Part shown: positions 11,292 through 19,663 of the stretch, in pieces | How positions within the stretch are numbered: position 1 is the stretch's first letter | How the letters are laid out: every line of letters starts with the position of its first letter | Source: Brevirhabdus sp. | GTDB taxonomy: Bacteria; Pseudomonadota; Alphaproteobacteria; Rhodobacterales; Rhodobacteraceae | NCBI GenBank assembly: GCA_024637315.1 | Contig: JAGXFH010000034.1 | Location: 310,001 to 374,000, forward strand | Reading direction: 5' to 3' | Length of the DNA stretch: 64,000 bases | The notes under the pieces: model-generated | What the model was told of the DNA's origin: nothing | Databases searched by the model: none | The model's input: only the letters and a program-made list of their open reading frames with translations | Made by a program: the position numbers and the translations under genes

Positions 11292-12303
11292 TCATTGACG
11301 GCTGACGCCAGGTATCGTGGCGGCACGACCGTTGCGCGCATCCGAATTCGCGAGGATTGCGCGAAGGTATGTGGCGTATAGCCGGTCGACGCCGTCACGG
11401 TTCAGGTGATCTGTGTCGAAATAAAGGGCCGGGTCGTCCAGCGCGCCTGCGAGGTCGTGAAAGATCACCCCCCGCGACGCCATCAAGGCGCGCAATTCGG
11501 CCAGAAGGTCTTCGCTTGGCGGCAGAGCCTCGCGAAAATGCGCGGGCAACGGAAGGCGCATCGCGACAACTTCGCTGCCCGCCTCCCGCAACTCGTCGAT
11601 CATGCTGGCGAATGCGTCGATCGCTGGACGCGATTGCGCCATGCCGCTGCCATCGGGATAAAGATACTCTGTGCGGCTTGCCACTGCATGGCGGGAGGGC
11701 CGCGCCGCGCGGTCGAAGGCGGCCGCGCCCTCCCACCCCCCCGGGATCGAAGCGGCGCGGGTTGTTCAATTTGGAAAATAGCGTCAGGTAATCGAGAAGC
11801 GCGCGGGCATCGACACCGTCGCTCACGACCATCGCCGCCATCAGCCGCGCGGTCGAGGGGCGCAGCGGCGTGGTGCGCAGCAGGCCGCGATCCTCCACGC
11901 GGTCCGCGTTCCACGCGCGCGACTGGAAGGTGAAGGGATCAAGGATCCAGAGCACTCGCCGTGGTCGCAGATCCCGCAGGGCCTGCCGCGCAACGAAGCC
12001 GGCATAGACGGGTCCCGCACCGGGCTCGGCCAGCACCAGCATCGTCTCGCCCGTCGCCGCCGCATGGCGCGCGGGCACGTCGCCATAGGCCAGCGGCAAG
12101 GCATGCGAGGCGCCAAGCACGATCCAGTCAACCTCGCTTCCTCGTGCGGCGAGGATCTTCTGGAACGCGCTGTCTGCGCCGCCGCGCCCGACACGGAACT
12201 CCGCAATCGCCGCAAGCGCAGCGTAGAGCGCGAGGAAAAGAGCCAGGAAAAACGCCGCCCCGCGCCATCCTGCGTCCCCCTCGGTTGTTGCATCGGTTGC
12301 CAT
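11292..12303 (-). pseudogene. SGNH/AlgJ-like acyltransferase partner, frameshifted
   Basis: Two frames together make one protein of about 336 residues. The N-terminal part (from ATG 12303) has a membrane helix (AAFFLALFLALYAALAAIA) and the block I motif VLGASHALPLA with the likely nucleophile serine. The C-terminal part, in another frame, ends with YFDTDHLNRDGVDRL, which holds the Asp-His pair of SGNH hydrolases. The break falls at a run of seven C at 11736-11742; six would restore one frame through DPGGWEGAAAF. Such proteins work outside the membrane with MBOAT acyltransferases in polysaccharide O-acetylation, and the MBOAT gene is 9 nt upstream. A sequencing error, a true pseudogene or phase variation are all possible. 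Confidence 0.75.
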
Positions 12304-12312
12304 ACCTGCCCC

Positions 12313-13743
12313 TCAGAACTGCATGTAGACAAAGGCTTCGCCCTGCCAGCGGCCGAGCAGAATCAGCGCAAGGCCGACGGAATACCACCCGGCCCAATGC
12401 AGCGGGCGCGGCGCGGCCATGATGCGGCCCCAAAGCGCAGGGCTTTCCTGCAAGGCCTCGATCAGCATCAGCCCCGCGATCAGCGCGAACAAGACTCCAT
12501 GTTCGGCCGTGAATGGATACTTGCCGACCAACGCGGGCATATCTGGCAGCGCGGCACCTATTCGAAGCAGTATGGTGATCGCGTCCCCGACCTCTCCAGC
12601 CCGGAAAAACACCCAGCTGACCAATACGAGGTGAAAGACCAGCAGACCGGCGAGGATGGCATGGACCCTTCCTTTCCAGGTCCCCTGCCAGTGCCGGTCC
12701 ACTTGCCGTCGCCACGGACGCAGGCCGCGTTCGCCCCAGATATAAAGGCCGTTCAACCCGGCCCAAGCGACGAACCCCCAGCCGAAGCCATAGCCGAGCC
12801 CGGCGTGCCACAGCCCGCTGATCAGGAACACCAGCATCAGTCCGAGATACATGCGCAGTACTGAATCGCTTTCGTTCAGGAACGGGAGATAGACGTAGTC
12901 GCGGAACCATTCCGACAGCGAGATATGCCAGCGCCGCGCCCAGAATTCGCCGATGGAGGTGGCGAAATAGGCGCGGCGGAAGTTCTCGTGCAATTCGATG
13001 CCGAACAGCCGCGAACTGCCGCGTGCGATATCCGTGTAACCCGAGAAGTCGCAATAAATCTGGAAAGCGAAGGCATAGGTTGCCAGCACCAGCTCCATCG
13101 GCACGGCATAGTCGGGCATGGCATATGTCCGGTCCACGAAAGGCGCGAGGTTGTCTGCAACCACCACCTTCTTGACCAATCCCCAGAGGATGAGTTGCCC
13201 CGCCGAGGCAAGCAGGCGCGGATCGAGGCGGGGGGGATTCCCTTGCTGGGCTGAAAACGGTTCGATACGCTCGATCGGCCCGGCGAGTATCTTGGGAAAC
13301 CAGACGAGGAACAGCAGGTCTTGCCCGGCGCTCGCGCGGCTGTCGCGCGGCTGCCGGTAGCGGTCGGCCAGAAGCGCGATGGCCGTGAATGCGTAGAAGG
13401 AAAACCCTGCCGGCGCCTCGACCCCGATCAGTGGCAGGGACGGCAAAGCCCCGGCCACCGGATCATGGTATTTCAATGCATACATCAGCCCCAGGATCGC
13501 AGCCGTCCCGCCCCAGAAGGCCAGATGCCGAAACCCGGCCTCCGGCCGCAGCAGCCAGCGCCCGGCGGTCAGTGCGATCACCGCCACCGCGCCAAGCGCC
13601 AGAAGATTGCTTGCGCCATAGCTTGCGTAGAACAGCAGGCTTGCGGTCAGGATGACCGGCAGCCGCGCGGTGGCAGGCACCAGACGGAACAGGATCGCGA
13701 CAACGGGCAGAAACAGCAGGTAGTCGAGCGAATTGAACAGCAT
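12313..13743 (-). CDS. MBOAT family O-acyltransferase (AlgI-like)
   Basis: 476 residues, about ten to twelve membrane helices. The conserved core includes FPKILAGPIERI, FAFQIYCDFSGYTDIARG, FWARRWHISLSEWFRDYVYLP (His 273) and SGLWHAG (His 313, the expected catalytic histidine). Enzymes of this kind move acetyl groups across the inner membrane for O-acetylation of extracellular polysaccharide or other acceptors. It is followed after 9 nt by the SGNH-type partner and preceded after 16 nt by a CxxCH protein. No polysaccharide synthase is nearby, so the acceptor is unknown. Confidence 0.92.
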   Translation of the reverse strand: MLFNSLDYLLFLPVVAILFRLVPATARLPVILTASLLFYASYGASNLLALGAVAVIALTAGRWLLRPEAGFRHLAFWGGTAAILGLMYALKYHDPVAGALPSLPLIGVEAPAGFSFYAFTAIALLADRYRQPRDSRASAGQDLLFLVWFPKILAGPIERIEPFSAQQGNPPRLDPRLLASAGQLILWGLVKKVVVADNLAPFVDRTYAMPDYAVPMELVLATYAFAFQIYCDFSGYTDIARGSSRLFGIELHENFRRAYFATSIGEFWARRWHISLSEWFRDYVYLPFLNESDSVLRMYLGLMLVFLISGLWHAGLGYGFGWGFVAWAGLNGLYIWGERGLRPWRRQVDRHWQGTWKGRVHAILAGLLVFHLVLVSWVFFRAGEVGDAITILLRIGAALPDMPALVGKYPFTAEHGVLFALIAGLMLIEALQESPALWGRIMAAPRPLHWAGWYSVGLALILLGRWQGEAFVYMQF

Positions 13744-13759
13744 CGCCTGCCCTTTCCTG

Positions 13760-14281
13760 TCAGTAGGAAGCGCCCCCTGCCCTCAGCTCCCGCGGGATCT
13801 GGTCGATCGGGATGCCGGCATTCAGCACCAGATAATCGGCCAACTGGCCGCGCTCGGTCTCGGTCATCTTGATCTCGACATGGCTGGGCGAGTTCAGCGT
13901 GCCGAGCCAGGCCTCGCGGCTGCGGTCCTGCGTCACTGTCACCGTGATGATGTGGCAGGACTGGCAGAGCGCAAGCGCCAGATCGCGGCCGTCGCGGGGC
14001 AGTTCGCCCGCCGGATCGAGCGGGGCATAGCTGGCGAGATACTGCGCCAGCGTCGCGACATCCCACGCATCCAGCCCGGTTTCTGCCAGTTGGGTCTGCC
14101 AGTCCTCAACCGGCGCCTCCTGTGACGCAATGGCTTCTGACAGCGCGACCGGCATATCCCCGGCCCGCAGCCGCTCCAGGATCGTGCGTCCGCCATCGGG
14201 GATGAAATCGAAGAGTTCGTCCTGCGCCAGCGCGAGGCTGCCCAGGATGATGCAAGCGGAAGTCAGGGCAAATCGTCTCAT
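13760..14281 (-). CDS. small exported CxxCH (c-type heme) protein 1
   Basis: 173 residues with a signal peptide (cut after LALAQ). One heme-binding motif, CQSCH, lies near residue 108, and a methionine in HVEIKMTETER about 37 residues later could be the axial ligand. A good AAGGAGAG site precedes the ATG. The protein is clearly paralogous to the product of the next upstream gene: both begin with FDF-[IM]-P-x-GGR-x-IL, and both share the E-I-x-MTE-x-ER motif. Likely a periplasmic monoheme cytochrome c; its electron donor is not evident from sequence, but the E1-like enzyme of the same operon is a candidate. Confidence 0.78.
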   Translation of the reverse strand: MRRFALTSACIILGSLALAQDELFDFIPDGGRTILERLRAGDMPVALSEAIASQEAPVEDWQTQLAETGLDAWDVATLAQYLASYAPLDPAGELPRDGRDLALALCQSCHIITVTVTQDRSREAWLGTLNSPSHVEIKMTETERGQLADYLVLNAGIPIDQIPRELRAGGASY

Positions 14282-14305
14282 CGCATCTCTCTCCTTTTCG
14301 CGTGA

Positions 14306-14854
14306 TCAGAATCGCAGTTCGGGTGGGACATCCTGAATGGCCAGCGGCAGGTTGAGCGCCGAATAGCTGGCGAACGTGTCGCGTTCGATCTCGGTCATCG
14401 ATATCTCCGCGTGAAAGGGTGTCTTGAACGTGCCTTTCCAGCCAATTTCGTCACGGTCATGCGCCAGGTAGCCGGTAAAGAACGAATGACAGAACTGGCA
14501 TTGCTGGATCGCCAGTTCCTTGCCATCGGGCGGCAACAGGCCCGGATCGCCATTTTCGGAAAGCTGCGCAATCACGTCGCCTGAAAGTGGCAGGTTCAAT
14601 GCGGCATAGGCTGCGAAGGTTTCAATCTGCGTGTCGTCCAGATCCGGCGCCAGAGCGCGTGCCCAGTCGGCCCAGCCCACGCGGTCGTCCGCCCGCGCTG
14701 CAGCCTGGCCCAGCTTGCCGGGATCGCCTTCCGCCAGCGTGGCAAGGATATCCCGCCCCCCTGGCGGCATGAAATCAAAGGCATTCCCCTGGGCCAGTGC
14801 CGCCCCAGCCAGCAGTGCGGCGATGCATATCGCGATTCCGCGGCCCTCAACCAT
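14306..14854 (-). CDS. small exported CxxCH (c-type heme) protein 2
   Basis: 182 residues from the ATG at 14854; a frame open to 14896 would add 14 residues ahead of the signal peptide. The leader ends in GAALAQG. The heme motif is CQFCH and the possible Met ligand is in HAEISMTEIER. The N-terminal half (FDFMPPGGRDILATL, later YAALNLPL) and the C-terminal half (YSALNLPLAIQDVPPEL) share a short motif, which hints at an internal repeat. The start overlaps the end of the zinc-finger gene by 8 nt, so translation is probably coupled. Confidence 0.78.
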   Translation of the reverse strand: MVEGRGIAICIAALLAGAALAQGNAFDFMPPGGRDILATLAEGDPGKLGQAAARADDRVGWADWARALAPDLDDTQIETFAAYAALNLPLSGDVIAQLSENGDPGLLPPDGKELAIQQCQFCHSFFTGYLAHDRDEIGWKGTFKTPFHAEISMTEIERDTFASYSALNLPLAIQDVPPELRF

Positions 14855-15149
14855 CTCCGCTCGATCCCGGTTCAGGCAGGCGGAACACCTCGACATTCAT
14901 CTGTCGCGCCGCGCGACCTGCCGGAAAGCCGGTGCCGCGCAGCATGTCCAGACGGATCGCCGTCTCGTCGTCATAGAAGCGTTCGCCGCACCCCCGACAG
15001 ACCAGCGCGGGGATGTCCTCGACCACCACTAGGCGCTCTCCTTCCCAAAAGGCACTCTGGACAAGCATCTCTTCAAGGCCCGCCTTGCGACAGATCTGGC
15101 AGGCCGGTTTGTCCATGGTGTCTTGTACAACGACCTCAGAGGATTGCAC
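14847..15149 (-). CDS. YgiT/MqsA-type zinc finger protein
   Basis: 100 residues with two CxxC pairs, CQIC near residue 17 and CRGC near residue 52, followed by GERFYDDETAIRL. This is the YgiT-type zinc finger found in the N-terminus of MqsA antitoxins, but no HTH domain follows and no MqsR toxin is next to it. The GTG at 15149 has a GGAGG site 6 nt upstream; an ATG at 15116 lacks one. The gene overlaps the E1 beta gene by 14 nt and the second CxxCH gene by 8 nt, so it is an integral member of the operon, perhaps for assembly or metal handling. Confidence 0.8.
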   Translation of the reverse strand: MQSSEVVVQDTMDKPACQICRKAGLEEMLVQSAFWEGERLVVVEDIPALVCRGCGERFYDDETAIRLDMLRGTGFPAGRAARQMNVEVFRLPEPGSSGDG

Positions 15150-16104
15150 GGGCGGCCTCCACTACTTGCTGCGGTCCGGGGCGCATCCACAGGAACATCT
15201 CGGGCGATGCCGGCGGCGGCGCATCGGGAAAGGCCACACGTTTGACCTTGACGCCATCGACATTCTCGACCGCGCGAGCGATGACCTCGGCACCGGGACA
15301 GAGCGTGTAATAGGACTGGTCCACCGTCAGAAGGCGCTTGGTCTTGGCCACCGAATTGACGATGGTCTCGGTATCCATTTCCTTGAGCACACGCAGGTCG
15401 ATCACCTCGACGCTCGCGCCCTCGCCCGCCAGAGTTTCGGCGGCCTCCAGCGCCACAGGCATGCCTGCGCCGGAACTCACGATGGTCAGGTCGCTGCCTT
15501 CGATCCGTACCGCAGCCTTGTCGAGCGGCACTTCATAAGCCTCGTCCGGCACATCTTCGGTCAGGGTCCGCAGGCCGGCCGGATAGAGATAGACCACCGG
15601 ATCCGGCGAGCGGATCGCCGCATGCATCAGTCCCTTTGCATCGTAAGGCGTCGACGGGATCACCGTGCGGACGCCGGGAATGTGCATGTAGTAACTGTCC
15701 TCCTCGTAGCAGGAATGCTGACCGCCGAAGCCCGGCGTCTGGCCGGTCATCTCGATGATCCAAACGACAGGCATCGACGCCTTGCCGCCGGTCATGCTGC
15801 GCAGTTTGCCGGCGACGTTCTGGATCACCTCGAACGGCATGCAGGCGCCCTGATAGGGAATGTAGGTCGCCGATTTCGACCCGGCGAGCCCCGCGCCCAG
15901 CACCGCCGAGGCCATCCAGTTCTCGTCGATGCCGGTATTGACCACGCGCTTGCGGCCGAACTCGGTTTCCAGGTTGATGACCGGCCTGCCGGGATTCGAA
16001 GCGACCGGCGGGGTCAATTCGAAGATCCAGGTCATTGCCGGGTCTTCTTGCATTTCGTGCTGTACGGCCTCCAGCACCGAATACATCCAGCTTTTCATTG
16101 CCAT
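15136..16104 (-). CDS. TPP-dependent 2-oxoacid dehydrogenase E1 beta-like subunit
   Basis: 322 residues with the transketolase pyrimidine-binding domain and C-terminal transketolase domain of E1 beta proteins. The glutamate that activates TPP is E61 in TGIDENWMASAVLGAGLAG; GFGGQHSCYEED and PGVRTVIPSTPYDAKGL are also conserved. It has no export signal of its own. The alpha chain gene lies 30 nt upstream. A second in-frame ATG at 16098 has better spacing to its AAGGA site. No E2 or E3 component is encoded beside it, so it is unlikely to be part of an ordinary pyruvate dehydrogenase complex. Confidence 0.88.
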   Translation of the reverse strand: MAMKSWMYSVLEAVQHEMQEDPAMTWIFELTPPVASNPGRPVINLETEFGRKRVVNTGIDENWMASAVLGAGLAGSKSATYIPYQGACMPFEVIQNVAGKLRSMTGGKASMPVVWIIEMTGQTPGFGGQHSCYEEDSYYMHIPGVRTVIPSTPYDAKGLMHAAIRSPDPVVYLYPAGLRTLTEDVPDEAYEVPLDKAAVRIEGSDLTIVSSGAGMPVALEAAETLAGEGASVEVIDLRVLKEMDTETIVNSVAKTKRLLTVDQSYYTLCPGAEVIARAVENVDGVKVKRVAFPDAPPPASPEMFLWMRPGPQQVVEAARAIL

Positions 16105-16134
16105 CTGTCTGTCCTTTCGATCATGTGGGCTGCG

Positions 16135-17346
16135 TCAGCCGAATTGGCGCGCGGGTACGGTACCTTCAGCGAAGACGTGGCGCAGTCCGTCCTCGGGCGT
16201 GCAGAGCGGTTGCGAGAGCGCCCATTCGAAAGCGGCCTCGATCTCGGCCTTCACTTCGTCCTCGATCTCGGCGGCGCGGGCGGCGTCCATGACGCCCCAG
16301 TCCGCCAGGATCCTGCGGGAGATGTCCACCGGGTCGCGCTGCATCCATGCGCGCAATTCCTTCTCGGGGCGGAAATGCGTGATCGCCAGGGGATCGTAGC
16401 CGAACGCGCCAAGCTCTCCGACCTTGGCGCCGGGTGCGCCCCAATGGTTGTAGTAGCGATAGGTCTTGGCCTCGATGAAGGTGGGCCCATTACCCGCGCG
16501 GGCGCGATCCACTGCCCGTTTCGCAGCGTTGTAAACCTGAACCACGTCCTGTCCGTCCACAGTTTCGGCCGTGATGCCATAGGCCGCTGCCGCCGAGGCG
16601 ATATCCTCATGCGGACACGACAGCGAGTAATGTGCATATTGATGGTAGAGGTTGTTCTCGCAGACATAGATCAGCGGCAGGTCCAGCAACTTGGCGTTGT
16701 TCAGCGTCGAATGGAAATGCGGCGCGGCATAGTTGCCGTCGCCAGCGAAGACAACCGCCACCTGATCCGATCCGCGGGCACGGAAGGCGAAGGCCGAGCC
16801 GGAGGCGATCACTGGTGCGGGGCCGATCATGCCGTCTGCGCCAATAAAGCCGACATCGGGGTCGGAGATATGCATCTCTGCCCCATAGCCGCCATTCATG
16901 CCGGTGGCCCGAAAGTCCATCTCGGCCACCATCTTGGGGATGTCCACGCCCTTGGCGATGGCATGGCCCGACGGCCGGTGCGAGGAATAGACGAGGTCGA
17001 GCTGTTCGCGCGGACCAGAGTTCCGCAGGGCCGCGCAAACTCCGGTCGCGACTGCCTCCTGGCCTGCGTAGAAGTGGTTGTAGCCACGATAATCGGGGTT
17101 CGACAACATCTCGTCGGCCTGCCGCCGCTCGTGCCAGCGGATCTGCAGGATCGTGCGATACATGCCGATCAGGCTGTCATCGTCCAGATCGGCCGCAGCG
17201 AAGGGCACATCGGTAAATGCCGCGGCACTGCGCCCGACGGATATGGCAGCGCCCGAAGCGGCGGCGAGCATCAAGAAGCCCCGCCGCGCAGGCGACACCG
17301 GGGTGTCTTCGGTTTCCCACTGCGGGATCGTCCTGTCATGTTCCAT
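16135..17346 (-). CDS. TPP-dependent E1 alpha-like subunit with Tat-like leader
   Basis: 403 residues. The TPP motif runs from GDG at 202-204 to NN at 231-232, and the H-rich stretch SSHRPSGHAIAKG and the FYAGQEAVATGV motif are those of E1 alpha. Unusually, residues 20-44 read as a twin-arginine leader: ARRGFLML, a moderately hydrophobic stretch, then GRSAAAF. The ATG at 17346 has an excellent GGGAGGAA site, so the leader is part of the translated protein. If exported, the folded alpha-beta enzyme could leave through Tat with beta as passenger, and the CxxCH proteins of the operon could take its electrons. The substrate is unknown; pyruvate or another 2-oxoacid is likely. Confidence 0.88.
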   Translation of the reverse strand: MEHDRTIPQWETEDTPVSPARRGFLMLAAASGAAISVGRSAAAFTDVPFAAADLDDDSLIGMYRTILQIRWHERRQADEMLSNPDYRGYNHFYAGQEAVATGVCAALRNSGPREQLDLVYSSHRPSGHAIAKGVDIPKMVAEMDFRATGMNGGYGAEMHISDPDVGFIGADGMIGPAPVIASGSAFAFRARGSDQVAVVFAGDGNYAAPHFHSTLNNAKLLDLPLIYVCENNLYHQYAHYSLSCPHEDIASAAAAYGITAETVDGQDVVQVYNAAKRAVDRARAGNGPTFIEAKTYRYYNHWGAPGAKVGELGAFGYDPLAITHFRPEKELRAWMQRDPVDISRRILADWGVMDAARAAEIEDEVKAEIEAAFEWALSQPLCTPEDGLRHVFAEGTVPARQFG

Positions 17347-17497
17347 GAAATTCCTCCCAGTCTGACGCATGTCCGCGCTGTCCTCCGCCTGGCACCGCAG
17401 GCTCGACACATCAAAGTCTAGGGCAGGAGTCGCCGCCCTTCATTGACGGCGCGCAATCAGGCGATGCGAAGAGGCGCCAGGTCCAGCGGCCCTGGCA

Positions 17498-18196
17498 TCA
17501 AGCCGCAAGCCGCGCCATCCGCGCGAGCCGCTTTGGATCGGCGATCCGATAGCGCGCGCGCTGCAGCGGCTGGACTTCGCCGCGCGCGGCGAGCCAGGTC
17601 ATCGTCCGGCTGACCGTCTCGACCGTGGTGTCCGCCAGATCCGCCCAGTCGCTCCGGGGCAGGCAGATTTCGACGATCACGCTGCCATCCGGCTGGTCTT
17701 CGCTCAGCATGATCTGCGTTGATCGGACAATGAAATCGACAACCCGCTCGCGGCTGGTCAACTGGCCCCGACGCCAGATCAACTCCTGCGCACGCGAAAG
17801 CTGCTCGGTGATGTTGCGAACGATCTCGTGCCGCATCACGGGATCGGCTCGCATGCCCCGCTCGAATTCGGCGGCGTCGACCTGACACAGGTGCACTGGG
17901 GTGATGCTCTCTGCCATGTGGTCAAGCGGTCGTTCCAGCATGCCGCCGATCAGGTCACCCGATTGGGCAAGACCCAAACCGATCCGCCGACCTTCGTCAT
18001 TGAAGCGAACCAGCCGCATATATCCCTTGCGCAGCACGCCAACAGCTTGCGGGGGGTCGCCTTGGTGATAGACGGTGGCTCCACCCGGCAAGCGGCGATA
18101 CCGCAGGCGTGACCGGGTGCCAAGGCGGCAGCGGTGGCCTTGCCAAAGCGGGCACTCGACGCATTGCGGGTCCATAAAGGGGATCGTGTTGGCCAT
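17498..18196 (-). CDS. Crp/Fnr family regulator, FnrL-like with cysteine cluster
   Basis: 232 residues. N-terminal cysteines C12, C15 and C23 form CX2CX7C and a fourth, C104, lies in HLCQVD; this spacing is that of FnrL-type oxygen sensors that hold a 4Fe-4S cluster. A cyclic-nucleotide-binding fold is followed by a winged helix with TTVETVSRTMTWL, whose E-x-x-S-R contacts fit the TTGAT half-site. I prefer the ATG at 18196 to a TTG at 18208. It lies just upstream of the E1/CxxCH cluster on the same strand and may control it. Confidence 0.88.
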   Translation of the reverse strand: MANTIPFMDPQCVECPLWQGHRCRLGTRSRLRYRRLPGGATVYHQGDPPQAVGVLRKGYMRLVRFNDEGRRIGLGLAQSGDLIGGMLERPLDHMAESITPVHLCQVDAAEFERGMRADPVMRHEIVRNITEQLSRAQELIWRRGQLTSRERVVDFIVRSTQIMLSEDQPDGSVIVEICLPRSDWADLADTTVETVSRTMTWLAARGEVQPLQRARYRIADPKRLARMARLAA

Positions 18197-18229
18197 CCTG
18201 TTTCCCAACAGTGCGGAACATGCAAAGGC

Positions 18230-18658
18230 TCAGATACCGGCAATCCTGCCGTGGATGAGCGCGCGCAGTTCTGTTTCACCAAGTCCCGTCAAATCGCATG
18301 CCACCATCAGAAAAACCGAGGCATGCAGGGCCGCCGGCATCTCCGGGACAAGAACGCGGAGCAGTCGTTCGGGCGCCCATAGTGCCAGCCGCACGAAATC
18401 CCCGGCCAGCCGGTGCGCGTTCAGAAACGTCGCGAGTTCGCGTGCGAACTGTCCCCGATCGGCGTTGATCGCCGCGACTTCGGTTTCCGCCGTGACATCT
18501 GCCTGATCCCGGCAGAGGCAGGCCAGCAGCCTCGCAGAACCCGCCCGGTACACCAGTTCGGTAGGCGGGCAAGCCGGATCGAGGGGCTGTTCGAGGCCCC
18601 GCAAGATCCGGGCGCGCGCCTGATTTGCCACAAGCGACCATGTCGGAAGCTTTTGCAT
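18230..18658 (-). CDS. host attachment family protein
   Basis: 142 residues. The N-terminal WSLVANQARARIL stretch and the C-terminal MVACDLTGLGETELRALI fit the Host_attach family (named for an Agrobacterium protein; related to archaeal-type release-factor folds). The frame is open far upstream, but the ATG at 18656-18658 has a strong AAGGAGCGGAG site. Biochemical function in bacteria is not established. An FNR box lies in the divergent region between it and the regulator at 18869. Confidence 0.82.
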   Translation of the reverse strand: MQKLPTWSLVANQARARILRGLEQPLDPACPPTELVYRAGSARLLACLCRDQADVTAETEVAAINADRGQFARELATFLNAHRLAGDFVRLALWAPERLLRVLVPEMPAALHASVFLMVACDLTGLGETELRALIHGRIAGI

Positions 18659-18728
18659 CGCACTCCGCTCCTTTGCTGGACCGCAAGGCACCTGACTGCA
18701 AGAAAAGACCAATCGTGTCGCCGCGTCA

Positions 18729-18742
18729 TTGATGATCGTCAA
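18729..18742. promoter_or_regulatory. FNR/FixK box
   Basis: TTGATGATCGTCAA matches TTGATNNNNATCAA with one change in the right half-site. It lies in the divergent region, 71 nt upstream of the host-attachment start and 127 nt upstream of the second Crp/Fnr gene, so it can serve either. Confidence 0.65.
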
Positions 18743-18868
18743 TCGGTCGCCGACAACTGCCCTGTGGGACGACTGGCGCCCGTCCTGATGAAAGCCCGGA
18801 TAGGCCTTGTCCGATGTCGATACCGTGCTAGGCTTTGCCCTGCCATGATGCGGGGGGCGGCGAGCGGA

Positions 18869-19663
18869 ATGGACAAGAGCTTGGATGACCGCGTCGGCGG
18901 TGACAGGAAGGTCACGTGCTTCGGACGGTCGGAATCGCTGCCCTTCCAGACGCTCTCTCCCGAATTGCTTGTCGCGCTCGGAGCCATCGGCCGTCCAAAG
19001 ACATTGGCCTGCGACGAGGTACTCGTAGCCGCGGGCGAGCAGCCCGGCATTGTGGGATTCGTCATGGACGGCGTGCTGCGGATGGAAAAGACGCTTATCG
19101 ACGGGCAGCGGCAGATCGTCGGCCTTCTGGTTGCGGGCGACATGTTCGGTCGGGTCTTCGATGGTGCCTTCCCCTTTTCGGTAGAGGCTGCGACAGAATG
19201 CGAAATCTGCAGTTTTCCCAAGACCCGGTTCGAAACCCTGCTGGAAGGCTCGCCCGAACTGGAGCGTGTCTTGCTTCTTAACCAGCTCAACGAGCTGGAC
19301 AGCGCGCGCGAATGGCTCGGGCTGCTTGCCAATCATCGCACCATCGACAAGGTGGCGGGCTTTCTGGTCTTCCTGCATCGCCGTTGGGCGCATCTGGCAG
19401 AAACACGCAAGCAACCCGAGCTTGGCACACTGATCGACCTGCCGATCAGCCGTCTTGATATGGCCGAAGCCCTCGGAACCCGGACCGAGGGGATCAGCCG
19501 CGCGTTTCATGCCCTGCAGGATCGGAAGCTCATCACGATCGTGACGCCCTACCGGTTCGTGATCCATGATTTCGACGAACTCGAACGCATGTCCGGGCTG
19601 AGCGAGAGCGAGAGCGAAATCGACGCCCGCGCGGCCATGCGGGCGGCCCATACGTTGCGCTGA
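18869..19663 (+). CDS. Crp/Fnr family regulator, FixK-like
   Basis: 264 residues. A cyclic-nucleotide-binding fold (PGIVGFVMDGVLRMEKTL, GLLVAGDMFGRVF) is followed by a long dimer helix and a winged helix with LDMAEALGTRTEGISRAFHAL. The E-x-x-S-R recognition residues are kept, so it should bind FNR/FixK-type boxes. It lacks the N-terminal cysteine cluster of the neighbouring FnrL-like protein. The ATG at 18869 is chosen over one at 18848 for spacing to a GGCGAG site; the choice is not certain. Confidence 0.85.
   Translation: MDKSLDDRVGGDRKVTCFGRSESLPFQTLSPELLVALGAIGRPKTLACDEVLVAAGEQPGIVGFVMDGVLRMEKTLIDGQRQIVGLLVAGDMFGRVFDGAFPFSVEAATECEICSFPKTRFETLLEGSPELERVLLLNQLNELDSAREWLGLLANHRTIDKVAGFLVFLHRRWAHLAETRKQPELGTLIDLPISRLDMAEALGTRTEGISRAFHALQDRKLITIVTPYRFVIHDFDELERMSGLSESESEIDARAAMRAAHTLR

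Noticed and set aside
14847-15149. Toxin-antitoxin module around the MqsA-type protein
   Set aside because: No toxin gene and no DNA-binding domain; the gene overlaps enzyme genes instead.
15013-17421. 802-residue open frame opposite the E1 genes
   Set aside because: It has no domain, is rich in His, Arg and Gly, and mirrors the codon bias of the real genes on the minus strand.
17439-17455. TTGAC...GCAATCA as FNR box before the E1 alpha gene
   Set aside because: The right half-site does not fit at the required spacing.
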